A program made the position numbers and the translations under genes. From positions 2,108,001 through 2,172,000 of the forward strand of contig NZ_AP038785.1 of assembly GCF_047160095.1 (NCBI RefSeq): DNA of 64,000 bases, read 5' to 3'. Source of the DNA: Rodentibacter abscessus (GTDB lineage Bacteria > Pseudomonadota > Gammaproteobacteria > Enterobacterales > Pasteurellaceae). This document shows positions 27,549-35,163 of the stretch, piece after piece (within the stretch, counting starts at the first letter, position 1; each line of letters opens with the position of its first letter). Below the pieces are notes generated by a model. The model saw only the letters and a program-made list of their open reading frames with translations, made no database searches and was not told where the DNA came from.

Positions 27549-27889
27549 AATCTAATAATACGAATAAATCCGGTCTATTATGGGACTCTTTTGCAAAGGC
27601 AAGGAGAAGCAGGTAACGTATGCCCCCTATCATTAAAATTCCTACTTGAAATCACTATTCACAACAATCCGACCATTGCATGCGTACGCCTTGGCTATTT
27701 TTGCAGTAAATAGATTTATAGTTATGAGCAACCAAATCAATGAGCATTCCTTGAATAGGGTGGTGAGCGATATATCACTTCAAATCGAGTACCTTGGGTA
27801 TTAAACTGTTATCTATTCATAAAATTTTGAATATGCTATGCGAATTTAAGAGCCGAATCATAGTAGAAATAGTCAATAGAATTATTAAG
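27549..27889 (-). pseudogene. Non-coding stretch with a possible degraded gene remnant
   Basis: About 340 bp with no intact gene. On the minus strand a frame ending at about 27661 reads HHPIQGMLIDLVAHNYKS followed by IYCKNSQGVRMQWSDCCE and a stop. The preceding segment (QFNTQGTRFEVIYRSPPYS) is in another frame, as if a short gene had suffered frameshifts. I do not recognise the protein. It might equally be the edge of a lost mobile element. Confidence 0.3.
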
Positions 27890-28729
27890 TTAAAATAAAC
27901 TTTGCTGCCCGAGTAAAAATTCAGGCATAGCTTTTATCCTAAAACCGTATTCAGCTAAAAAATCTTTTAACGTGGCAATATTATAAAATGAGTGGCTTTT
28001 GGTCGTATTTTGAAAATAGAGATAGAGTCGGTCAAACTCTGATTTTCGTTGATGGAGTAGCTTTGCTAAATTTTGTAATTCCACTTCGTTATAACGGTAA
28101 TCGTGGCGTTCTTGGGCAGATTGGGCTTTCCACCAATTTGGGTTACGACCATGCAGACGTAAATAAGCGGTGCGTTGGTTGGGATAAAACTGGAAAGCAG
28201 GCAAACCAATATTGGGCGGATAATCCACGTTACACCAAATTAGATTTTGCTTACCGTGAAAATAATCCAACACCGATTGTGTATGCCAACTTGAGTGGCG
28301 AAACTCCACCGCCAACGGATAGCCCTCAAACCAGGTTACCAGTTCGGCAAGATAATAACGGTTGGCGTGATTTCGTTCAAAACTGATTGGGAATTGGATA
28401 AACAAATTTGCTAAGCAACCTTGCTCTGCCAAAGGTTGCAAAGCCTGCAAAAAAGCGACCGCTTGTTCCCGTGTCGCCATACGTTTATGGCTAAAATCCT
28501 GATGTAATTTCACCGAAAATTGCAACCGCCCCTGTGCTTTCTCCACCATTCCCTGCAACGTCTTCGCCCCGATGGGAGCGTGAAAAGTGCTGTTAATTTC
28601 AACGGTATCGTAATGCTGGCTATACACAGCTAGAAAATCATCTTTCTTCGTACCGTACGGATATAGCGTACCAAGTAGGTCTGTATCACTGTAACCACCG
28701 GTGCCGATGTAGATGTAGGGATTTTGCAT
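27890..28729 (-). CDS. DUF72 (YecE-like) family protein
   Basis: This 279-residue protein belongs to the DUF72/YecE family, a TIM-barrel-like group of unknown biochemical function. Family features are the start YIGTGGYSD, YDTVEINSTFHAP, the FSVKLHQDFSHKR block, LAVEFRHSSWH, and YLRLHGRN. I see no clear ribosome site before the ATG at 28729, so the start is uncertain. Its upstream region ends only 75 bp from the outer end of the hsdS inverted repeat. Thus the restriction locus lies immediately behind it. Confidence 0.85.
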   Translation of the reverse strand: MQNPYIYIGTGGYSDTDLLGTLYPYGTKKDDFLAVYSQHYDTVEINSTFHAPIGAKTLQGMVEKAQGRLQFSVKLHQDFSHKRMATREQAVAFLQALQPLAEQGCLANLFIQFPISFERNHANRYYLAELVTWFEGYPLAVEFRHSSWHTQSVLDYFHGKQNLIWCNVDYPPNIGLPAFQFYPNQRTAYLRLHGRNPNWWKAQSAQERHDYRYNEVELQNLAKLLHQRKSEFDRLYLYFQNTTKSHSFYNIATLKDFLAEYGFRIKAMPEFLLGQQSLF

Positions 28730-28803
28730 AGGGTTTTGTGTTTGGAGCTAAAGGTTGGGTAGTTTAAGGGGAATTGGGGAAAAGGCAAGAGGAGAATATC
28801 GGT

Positions 28804-29671
28804 ATAAACTTCCTTTTACGAAGGACGATAAATTCCCCTTTGAAATTCCTGACAATTGGGTATGGGTGAGGTTGGGGGATATATCATCAAAAATTACAGA
28901 TGGTTCTCATAACCCACCACCAAATAATTTATCGGGGATTCCCATTTTAAGTGCTGCAAATATATTTGGAGGAACAATTCAATTTTCTTCTGCATCTCGT
29001 TGGATCTCTGAAGAACAATGGGAAATAGAAAATAAAAGAACAGAAATCCAAATTAATGATATTTTATTAACTATTGTTGGAACTATAGGTAGAACGGCAA
29101 TTGTTAAATCAAATAACAAATTTGCATTACAAAGAAGTGTTGGGGTAATTAAGTCAATACTCGTTTTTCCTGAATATATTAGTTATGCTTTGCAATCTAC
29201 ATTTTTATTAGATTTAATGGTATCAAATAGTAAAGGAACTGCTCAAAAAGGAATTTATTTAAACGCAATAAAGGAATTGATTATTCCCCTCCCTCCACTA
29301 AGCGAACAACACCGCATTGTCGCTAAAATTGAAGAACTTCTCCCTTTTATCGACCAATATGCCAAAAAAGAACAGGAACTGACCGCTTTACATCAAGCCT
29401 TTCCCGATAAACTGAAAAAGTCTATTTTACAAGCGGCGATCCAAGGCAAATTAACGGAGCAAAACCCGAATGATGAGCCCGCAATTGAATTGGTTAAACA
29501 CATTCAGCAAGAAAAAGAGCGGTTAATTTCTGAGAAGAAATTAAAAAAAACAAAACGGCAATCGGAGATTATAATGCGGGATAACATTCCTTATGAGATT
29601 ATTGATGGGGTAGAGCATTGTATTGCTGATGAAGTCCCGTTCGAAATCCCTGAAAATTGGTGTTGGGTGAG
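28804..29671 (+). repeat. Inverted repeat IR-L of the hsdS switch (868 bp)
   Basis: This segment is the inverted copy of 31581-32448. The outer edge begins at ATAAACTTCC and the inner edge ends at GGTGTTGGGTGAG, after which the sequences differ totally. I noticed one difference (GTA versus GTG for the same valine). The proteins encoded are identical across the repeat. It covers TRD1 and the central conserved region. Confidence 0.93.
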
Positions 29672-30152
29672 GTTGGGGAACATAGGAGAAACAAACATTG
29701 GATTAACTTATTCTCCTTCAAATCTATCTAATTCGGGCACTATTGTTCTTCGCTCTGGAAACATAAAAAATGGATTATTAGATCTAAATGAAGTTGTAAA
29801 AGTAAATTTAGATATTCCTGAAACAAAAAAATGTAATAAAGGAGATATTTTAATTTGTGCTAGAAACGGAAGTAAAAAATTAGTTGGGAAATGTGTAATT
29901 ATTGACCAAAATGGTTTTTCTTTTGGTGCATTTATGGCAATATTTAGAAGTAAGTTTAATCCATATATACATCATTTTTTATCTTCTCCTTTATTTAGAA
30001 ATGATTTTGATGGACTTAATACTACAACTATAAATCAAATCACACAAGATAATTTAAATAATAGACTTATTCCACTACCACCATTAAATGAACAAAAACG
30101 CATTGTAGATAAAATTGAAAAATTATTTTTAGAATTAGATAAATTAAAATAA
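28804..30152 (+). pseudogene. Silent, 5'-truncated hsdS cassette with alternative second recognition domain
   Basis: The open frame encodes an HsdS lacking the first ~57 residues of the full copy, so it has no proper start or ribosome site. It starts in TRD1 (LPFTKDDKFPFEIPDNWVWVRLG), runs through the central helices (ILQAAIQGKLTEQNPNDEP), and then carries a second recognition domain of its own (GNIGETNIGLTYSPSNL ... LPPLNEQKRIVDKIEKLF). The first part equals the full hsdS; the second recognition domain does not. It lies in opposite orientation, with the recombinase between. I infer a storage cassette that becomes expressed when the segment flips. Alone it would be non-functional. Confidence 0.9.
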
Positions 30153-30155
30153 TAG

Positions 30156-30180
30156 TATGGGCGTATTTATTACGCCCATA
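30156..30180. terminator. Hairpin between silent hsdS and recombinase
   Basis: TATGGGCGTA, TTTAT loop, TACGCCCATA: a perfect 10-bp stem just after the silent hsdS stop. It probably terminates both convergent genes; it could also be part of a recombination site. Confidence 0.6.
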
Positions 30181-30189
30181 GAATAAAAA

Positions 30190-30993
30190 TTACCAATCAA
30201 TGACTTTATTCACAATCGCTTGTTGTTCTGTGCTTGTTCGGCGTAGATATATTCTTGTGGTTTCTATGGTTTCGTGTCCCATTAGATCGGCTAGAAAGGC
30301 AAGATCATTAAATCTTTCTAAAAAACTTTTAGCAAAACGATGCCTAAAAGAATGGGGATAAACTAATTTAGGATTTATTTGATAGCGTTTAGCTAAAATT
30401 TTTAATTGACTGGCAATACCACGAGTAGTAATTCTCTTATTATAACGATTAAGAAAAATAAATCCGTGTTGTCGATTGATACTTTCTAACCATTTTAAAC
30501 ATTCTTTTTGTAATAACTCAGGAATATAAATTCGGCGTAACTTCCCACCTTTTGAATAAAGATCAATATAGCCGATTTTAATATGCTCACATTTGATCTG
30601 AATTAGCTCACTCACCCTTGCCCCAGTCGCTGCCATAAAACGAATAACAAAATACCAATAAAGATTATTATCCGATTTTAATCGTTCTTTAAAATAACGA
30701 TAATCTGCTTCACTAATCACATTTTCTAAAAATGTTTTCTGTTGTACTTTTACAAAAGTTAATTTCCATTTTTCTTTTTTAATAAATTCTAAATAATAAT
30801 TAACTGCTCTAATCCTTAAATTAACCGTTCGAGGTTTATAATGTTCAATTAAAAATATTTTATATTGTTTAAGATTAGATTTTGTTATTTCTGGAAAGAA
30901 ATTGTAATACTGTTTTATCGCAAACAAATAAATAGAAACTGTATTATTAGCTAAGTTTTGATTTGAAAGATAACCTTGAAATGAATTAATCAT
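30190..30993 (-). CDS. Tyrosine recombinase, likely hsdS invertase
   Basis: This 267-residue protein is a tyrosine-type site-specific recombinase. The N-terminal SAM-like DNA-binding domain (about 1-85) precedes a catalytic domain with the expected residues: Arg126 in ATGARVSEL, a lysine in SKGGKLR (about 148-151), His214 and Arg217 in HSFRHRF, His240 in LMGHETIETT, and the nucleophile Tyr249 in RIYLRR. AAGGA precedes the ATG. It lies inside the segment bounded by the hsdS inverted repeats, as in other phase-variable type I loci, so a role in flipping that segment is the simplest inference. No phage genes or att-like repeats accompany it. Confidence 0.9.
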   Translation of the reverse strand: MINSFQGYLSNQNLANNTVSIYLFAIKQYYNFFPEITKSNLKQYKIFLIEHYKPRTVNLRIRAVNYYLEFIKKEKWKLTFVKVQQKTFLENVISEADYRYFKERLKSDNNLYWYFVIRFMAATGARVSELIQIKCEHIKIGYIDLYSKGGKLRRIYIPELLQKECLKWLESINRQHGFIFLNRYNKRITTRGIASQLKILAKRYQINPKLVYPHSFRHRFAKSFLERFNDLAFLADLMGHETIETTRIYLRRTSTEQQAIVNKVIDW

Positions 30994-31068
30994 ACTTATT
31001 TTCCTTATTTTAGGTTGAAAAGAAGTATGATAATATAGGTAAAATATATTATCTGATAATTGTTGTCA

Positions 31069-31091
31069 GGGCATGATGCTTCATGCCCTTT
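31069..31091. terminator. Hairpin between recombinase and expressed hsdS
   Basis: GGGCATGA, TGCT loop, TCATGCCC, with TTTT on the plus strand. It lies just downstream of the hsdS stop, in the recombinase leader. Confidence 0.5.
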
Positions 31092-31096
31092 TCTAT

Positions 31097-32617
31097 TCAC
31101 TTTAATTTATCTAATGATGAAAATAGTATTTCTATTTTATTTACAATTTGTTTTTGCTCTGAAAGAGGAGGGAGTGGAAAGATCAAATTTCCAATTAAAT
31201 TTAGATCTACTGTTGGTAGTGCTGTACCTTTATAATGTTTTTTAAAATCTATAGTATTAAATATCATAAATATATAATTGAAATAATTTATTTCAAAAGG
31301 AATAAATATACCTGTATTGAGATCTACCAAAGATGCTGATTTTAATATTCTTTTTTTATTAGTAAATACAGCACCACCATTTTTAGGAAAAACTATACTA
31401 TTTTCTGGATAAGTTTTACCTGAATAATTTTTGCTTAAAAATTTATTTGTATGTATTAGATATTTTTCATTTCCATCAGTGTTCATATCTGAAACCTTAA
31501 AATAAGGTATCTCTCCTGTATGGGCTAATTGTTTAGCTTTTGGTGTATGCCCTGATACTAATATTCCCAATTGATTTAATCTCACCCAACACCAATTTTC
31601 AGGGATTTCGAACGGGACTTCATCAGCAATACAATGCTCTACCCCATCAATAATCTCATAAGGAATGTTATCCCGCATTATAATCTCCGATTGCCGTTTT
31701 GTTTTTTTTAATTTCTTCTCAGAAATTAACCGCTCTTTTTCTTGCTGAATGTGTTTAACCAATTCAATTGCGGGCTCATCATTCGGGTTTTGCTCCGTTA
31801 ATTTGCCTTGGATCGCCGCTTGTAAAATAGACTTTTTCAGTTTATCGGGAAAGGCTTGATGTAAAGCGGTCAGTTCCTGTTCTTTTTTGGCATATTGGTC
31901 GATAAAAGGGAGAAGTTCTTCAATTTTAGCGACAATGCGGTGTTGTTCGCTTAGTGGAGGGAGGGGAATAATCAATTCCTTTATTGCGTTTAAATAAATT
32001 CCTTTTTGAGCAGTTCCTTTACTATTTGATACCATTAAATCTAATAAAAATGTAGATTGCAAAGCATAACTAATATATTCAGGAAAAACGAGTATTGACT
32101 TAATTACCCCAACACTTCTTTGTAATGCAAATTTGTTATTTGATTTAACAATTGCCGTTCTACCTATAGTTCCAACAATAGTTAATAAAATATCATTAAT
32201 TTGGATTTCTGTTCTTTTATTTTCTATTTCCCATTGTTCTTCAGAGATCCAACGAGATGCAGAAGAAAATTGAATTGTTCCTCCAAATATATTTGCAGCA
32301 CTTAAAATGGGAATCCCCGATAAATTATTTGGTGGTGGGTTATGAGAACCATCTGTAATTTTTGATGATATATCCCCCAACCTCACCCACACCCAATTGT
32401 CAGGAATTTCAAAGGGGAATTTATCGTCCTTCGTAAAAGGAAGTTTATCGGCAGATTTTTTGCTTTTTTTAATTTTTCCCTCTGCGATCAATTTTTCTTT
32501 TTCTTGCTGGATTTTTTCTAATAGCACTGAGGCTGGTTCATCATTGGGATCTTGAGGGACAAGTTTTCCTTGAATAGCTAGTTGTAAAATGGCGTTTTTT
32601 AATTGTTGAGCTTTCAT
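31097..32617 (-). CDS. hsdS: Type I restriction-modification specificity subunit HsdS
   Basis: This 506-residue protein sets the DNA sequence recognised by the HsdM/HsdR complex. It has an N-terminal helix (LKNAILQLAIQGKLVPQ), TRD1 (from KFPFEIPDNWVWVRLG), central helices with the internal repeat (LKKSILQAAIQGKLTEQ), TRD2 (NQLGILVSGHTPKAK onwards) and a final helix LPPLSEQKQIVNKIE. The start overlaps the rhuM stop by four bases. The TRD1-to-centre part is duplicated inversely at 28804-29671, while TRD2 is unique to this copy. It is the copy in the expressed position, joined to hsdR-hsdM-rhuM. Confidence 0.95.
   Translation of the reverse strand: MKAQQLKNAILQLAIQGKLVPQDPNDEPASVLLEKIQQEKEKLIAEGKIKKSKKSADKLPFTKDDKFPFEIPDNWVWVRLGDISSKITDGSHNPPPNNLSGIPILSAANIFGGTIQFSSASRWISEEQWEIENKRTEIQINDILLTIVGTIGRTAIVKSNNKFALQRSVGVIKSILVFPEYISYALQSTFLLDLMVSNSKGTAQKGIYLNAIKELIIPLPPLSEQHRIVAKIEELLPFIDQYAKKEQELTALHQAFPDKLKKSILQAAIQGKLTEQNPNDEPAIELVKHIQQEKERLISEKKLKKTKRQSEIIMRDNIPYEIIDGVEHCIADEVPFEIPENWCWVRLNQLGILVSGHTPKAKQLAHTGEIPYFKVSDMNTDGNEKYLIHTNKFLSKNYSGKTYPENSIVFPKNGGAVFTNKKRILKSASLVDLNTGIFIPFEINYFNYIFMIFNTIDFKKHYKGTALPTVDLNLIGNLIFPLPPLSEQKQIVNKIEILFSSLDKLK
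31581..32448 (-). repeat. Inverted repeat IR-R of the hsdS switch (868 bp)
   Basis: Inverse partner of 28804-29671, within the full-length hsdS. TRD1 lies inside the repeat, so an inversion changes only TRD2 and hence only one half of a bipartite recognition site. Confidence 0.93.
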
Positions 32618-33609
32618 CTTTTATTTTTAACCTGTTTTCCTAAAGCTTCGAGCATTGATAAATCTTCTTGGTCTGCCTGTAATTTAAGGGCTTCTCGGCG
32701 TTTTTGGCTGAAGATTGCATATTGTTCTGAGGTAAAATCTTTCATTTGCTGACGGCTTTTGCTTCCTTTTGTAGATAAAACTTCAAAGCCGTTATCCTCA
32801 ATAATGCTATCAATACGGTGTTGCCAAAATTTAAGAGTAAGATCTTGTCTGTTTTTGGCTCGTAGTTCCGCACTTTCTAAAAAGATCACAGTAAGCCTAT
32901 TTAAGGTGTCAATTTCATCAGCATTGAGGTAATTTTTAGAGATAATAATATCGGCTTTTAATATTTGCTCACCACTCCAAGCAGTTAGCCCCATATTGGG
33001 TAATTCAGCGTTTGCTCGATTGCAAATCAATTCCGCAACAGTCTGTTTGGTAACCGCATAAATCAATTTATTTTGTGCTTGAGCAAAGAACATTTCGGTA
33101 GCTTTGTCGCTTTTATCATAATCACTGGAAAGTTTAAAAAGCTCTCGCACTTTTTGGTAAAACCGCATTTCACTGGCTCGAATATCACGGATACGTTCCA
33201 GTAATTCATCAAAGTGATCGACTCTCCCTTGAGGATTTTTCAGACGTTCATCATCTAATAAAAAGCCTTTTTCGAGGTAGGTTTTTAAATGGCTATTTGC
33301 CCAACGGCGAAACTGTACGCCACGGGGGCTACGCACACGAAAACCTACGGCTAAAATCATCTCAAGAGAATAGTGTTTTACTTTATAATTTTTTCCATCA
33401 GATGCAGTTATGAAATAATCCTTCATAACTGAAACTTCATCTAACTCATTATCTTTTAAGATATTTTTAATATGTTCGGATATATTTCGTACAGAGGTGT
33501 CAAAAAGTTCTGCTAGCTGATTTTGGTTTAGCCACACTTCATTGCCTTGCACAAAAAGCGATACTCGACTTTTTCCGTCTTCGGTATTGTAGATAATCAA
33601 ATCCGACAT
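32614..33609 (-). CDS. RhuM family protein inside the hsd operon
   Basis: This 331-residue protein belongs to the RhuM (virulence protein RhuM/YdeP-like) family. The start MSDLIIYNTEDGKSRVSLFVQGNEVWLNQ is typical, as are LAELFDTSVRNISEHIKNI (an HTH-like segment), YSLEMILAVGFRVRSPRGVQFRRWA, and the long charged C-terminal half. GGGGG precedes the ATG. It lies between hsdM and hsdS, 8 bp after hsdM and overlapping hsdS. RhuM genes are often found in type I restriction loci. The function is not established; it may bind DNA or modulate restriction. Confidence 0.88.
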   Translation of the reverse strand: MSDLIIYNTEDGKSRVSLFVQGNEVWLNQNQLAELFDTSVRNISEHIKNILKDNELDEVSVMKDYFITASDGKNYKVKHYSLEMILAVGFRVRSPRGVQFRRWANSHLKTYLEKGFLLDDERLKNPQGRVDHFDELLERIRDIRASEMRFYQKVRELFKLSSDYDKSDKATEMFFAQAQNKLIYAVTKQTVAELICNRANAELPNMGLTAWSGEQILKADIIISKNYLNADEIDTLNRLTVIFLESAELRAKNRQDLTLKFWQHRIDSIIEDNGFEVLSTKGSKSRQQMKDFTSEQYAIFSQKRREALKLQADQEDLSMLEALGKQVKNKR

Positions 33610-33617
33610 TTTTCCCC

Positions 33618-35087
33618 CTATAATTTAATCCCCAAAATCCCTGTGATTTCCGCTAAAATTTGGTCAATATCGGCATTTAAAGCGGTGCGTTTTTGTTGAT
33701 AATTTGCAATCAATTCATCAGGGGGTAGAATTTCCTCTTCTTCGTGGGGAAAACCGCATAAGTCGATATTAAATTGACGGTCTGCAATTTCTTGGTAGCT
33801 GTAACTTTTCGCTTTATCAAAGCCATCGATTTCAATTGGTTGGCGGTTGTGCCACCAGTTGATGACTTCATTGAAATGCTCCAATTTCATCGGTTTGGTT
33901 TTAGAGAAATTTTTGTAGCCTTCAGGCATATCAAGACGATAAAACCACGTTTCTTTGGTCGGTTGGCTGTTATCAAAAAAGAGAATATTGGTCGTGATTG
34001 AGGTATAAGGGGCAAAAACACTATGGGGGAGGCGAATCACGGTGTGTAAATTCATTTCGCTCATTAGTTTTTGCTTAATCGCTATTTTGGCGTTATCCGT
34101 GCCGAATAAAAAACCGTCAGGAAGAACAATTGCCACTCGTCCATTTTTCTTTAAGCGGTACATAATCACTGACATAAATAGATCCGCCGTTTCACTACTG
34201 CGTAATGAGGAAGGGAAATTCATTTTAATTTGCTCAATTTCACTGCCTCCATAAGGAGGATTCATCAAAATCACATCGAATTTTTCCGTTTCGGTGTAGT
34301 CTTTAACGTTTTTTTCTAACGCATTGTCGTGATGAACATTGGGGTTATCAATATCGTGCAGTAGTAAATTGGTTACACAAAGCAAATGTGGTAAGGCTTT
34401 TTTCTCAATGCCATAGACGGAATTATTAAACAAAGTGCGGTCAGAAATGGACTGAATTTGTTTTTCTAGCACTTTTAATGCAGAAGTCAAAAATCCGCCT
34501 GTACCGCAGGCAAAATCGGCAATTTTCTCGCCTAGTTTGGGGGCGATCATCTGCACCATAAAATCGGTAACCGCTCGTGGTGTATAAAATTCGCCAGCAT
34601 TGCCCGCACTTTGTAGGCTTTTTAAAATATTTTCATAAATATCACCAAAGGCGTGGCGTTCTTGATACTGCTCAAAGTTGATTTCATCAATAATATTGAT
34701 CACTTGGCGTAATAAAACGCCATTTTTCATATAGTTATTATTATCTTCAAACGCCGCACGGATGATTTTTTGATTCATTGGTGTGCTGGTAGAAATCGGC
34801 AGGTTTTTTAATGTAGGAAACAAATCATTATTGACGAAATTCAGCAGTTCCTCGCCTGTCATTGCTTTGCCGTCTTTGTTGTCTTTTGCCCAGTTCGACC
34901 AACGCAAGAAAGGGGGCAAAATGGATTGGTAATTATCGTTAATCAGCTCCCATTCCTGCTCTTTGGCATCGTAAATTTTAAGAAATAAAATCCAGACGAT
35001 CTGCTCAATACGTTGTGCATCACCGTTAATCCCCGCATCATTTCGCATTACATCTTGCAGGCGTTTTACTAAGTTATTTAGGCTCAT
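33618..35087 (-). CDS. hsdM: Type I restriction-modification DNA methyltransferase HsdM
   Basis: This 489-residue N6-adenine methyltransferase has an N-terminal helical HsdM domain (about 1-140), the AdoMet motif DFACGTGGF (Asp191) and the catalytic NPPY motif (Asn276, in LMNPPYGGS). It modifies the sites chosen by HsdS and protects host DNA. AGGAT precedes the ATG. It lies 76 bp downstream of hsdR and 8 bp before rhuM, so all four genes are probably in one operon. Confidence 0.97.
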   Translation of the reverse strand: MSLNNLVKRLQDVMRNDAGINGDAQRIEQIVWILFLKIYDAKEQEWELINDNYQSILPPFLRWSNWAKDNKDGKAMTGEELLNFVNNDLFPTLKNLPISTSTPMNQKIIRAAFEDNNNYMKNGVLLRQVINIIDEINFEQYQERHAFGDIYENILKSLQSAGNAGEFYTPRAVTDFMVQMIAPKLGEKIADFACGTGGFLTSALKVLEKQIQSISDRTLFNNSVYGIEKKALPHLLCVTNLLLHDIDNPNVHHDNALEKNVKDYTETEKFDVILMNPPYGGSEIEQIKMNFPSSLRSSETADLFMSVIMYRLKKNGRVAIVLPDGFLFGTDNAKIAIKQKLMSEMNLHTVIRLPHSVFAPYTSITTNILFFDNSQPTKETWFYRLDMPEGYKNFSKTKPMKLEHFNEVINWWHNRQPIEIDGFDKAKSYSYQEIADRQFNIDLCGFPHEEEEILPPDELIANYQQKRTALNADIDQILAEITGILGIKL

Positions 35088-35163
35088 TGCTGTTTTATCC
35101 TATTTATTATGGCTAATTATTATTCATTGGAATACTGGAAATAGCGATTTGTTGCTAGGTTAC

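Larger units (their letters stand above)
29672..31580. other. Predicted invertible segment of the hsdS switch (1909 bp)
   Basis: This is the unique DNA between the inner ends of the two 868-bp inverted repeats. It holds alternative TRD2-B (rightward), the recombinase gene, and TRD2-A (leftward). Inversion would swap TRD2-A for TRD2-B behind the expressed hsdS start. The exact crossover site within the repeats cannot be fixed from one sequence. Confidence 0.8.

Noticed and set aside
30190..30993. Recombinase as the integrase of a prophage or integrative element
   Set aside because: No phage or conjugation genes, no tRNA gene and no flanking att-like direct repeats; the position between hsdS copies explains it better.
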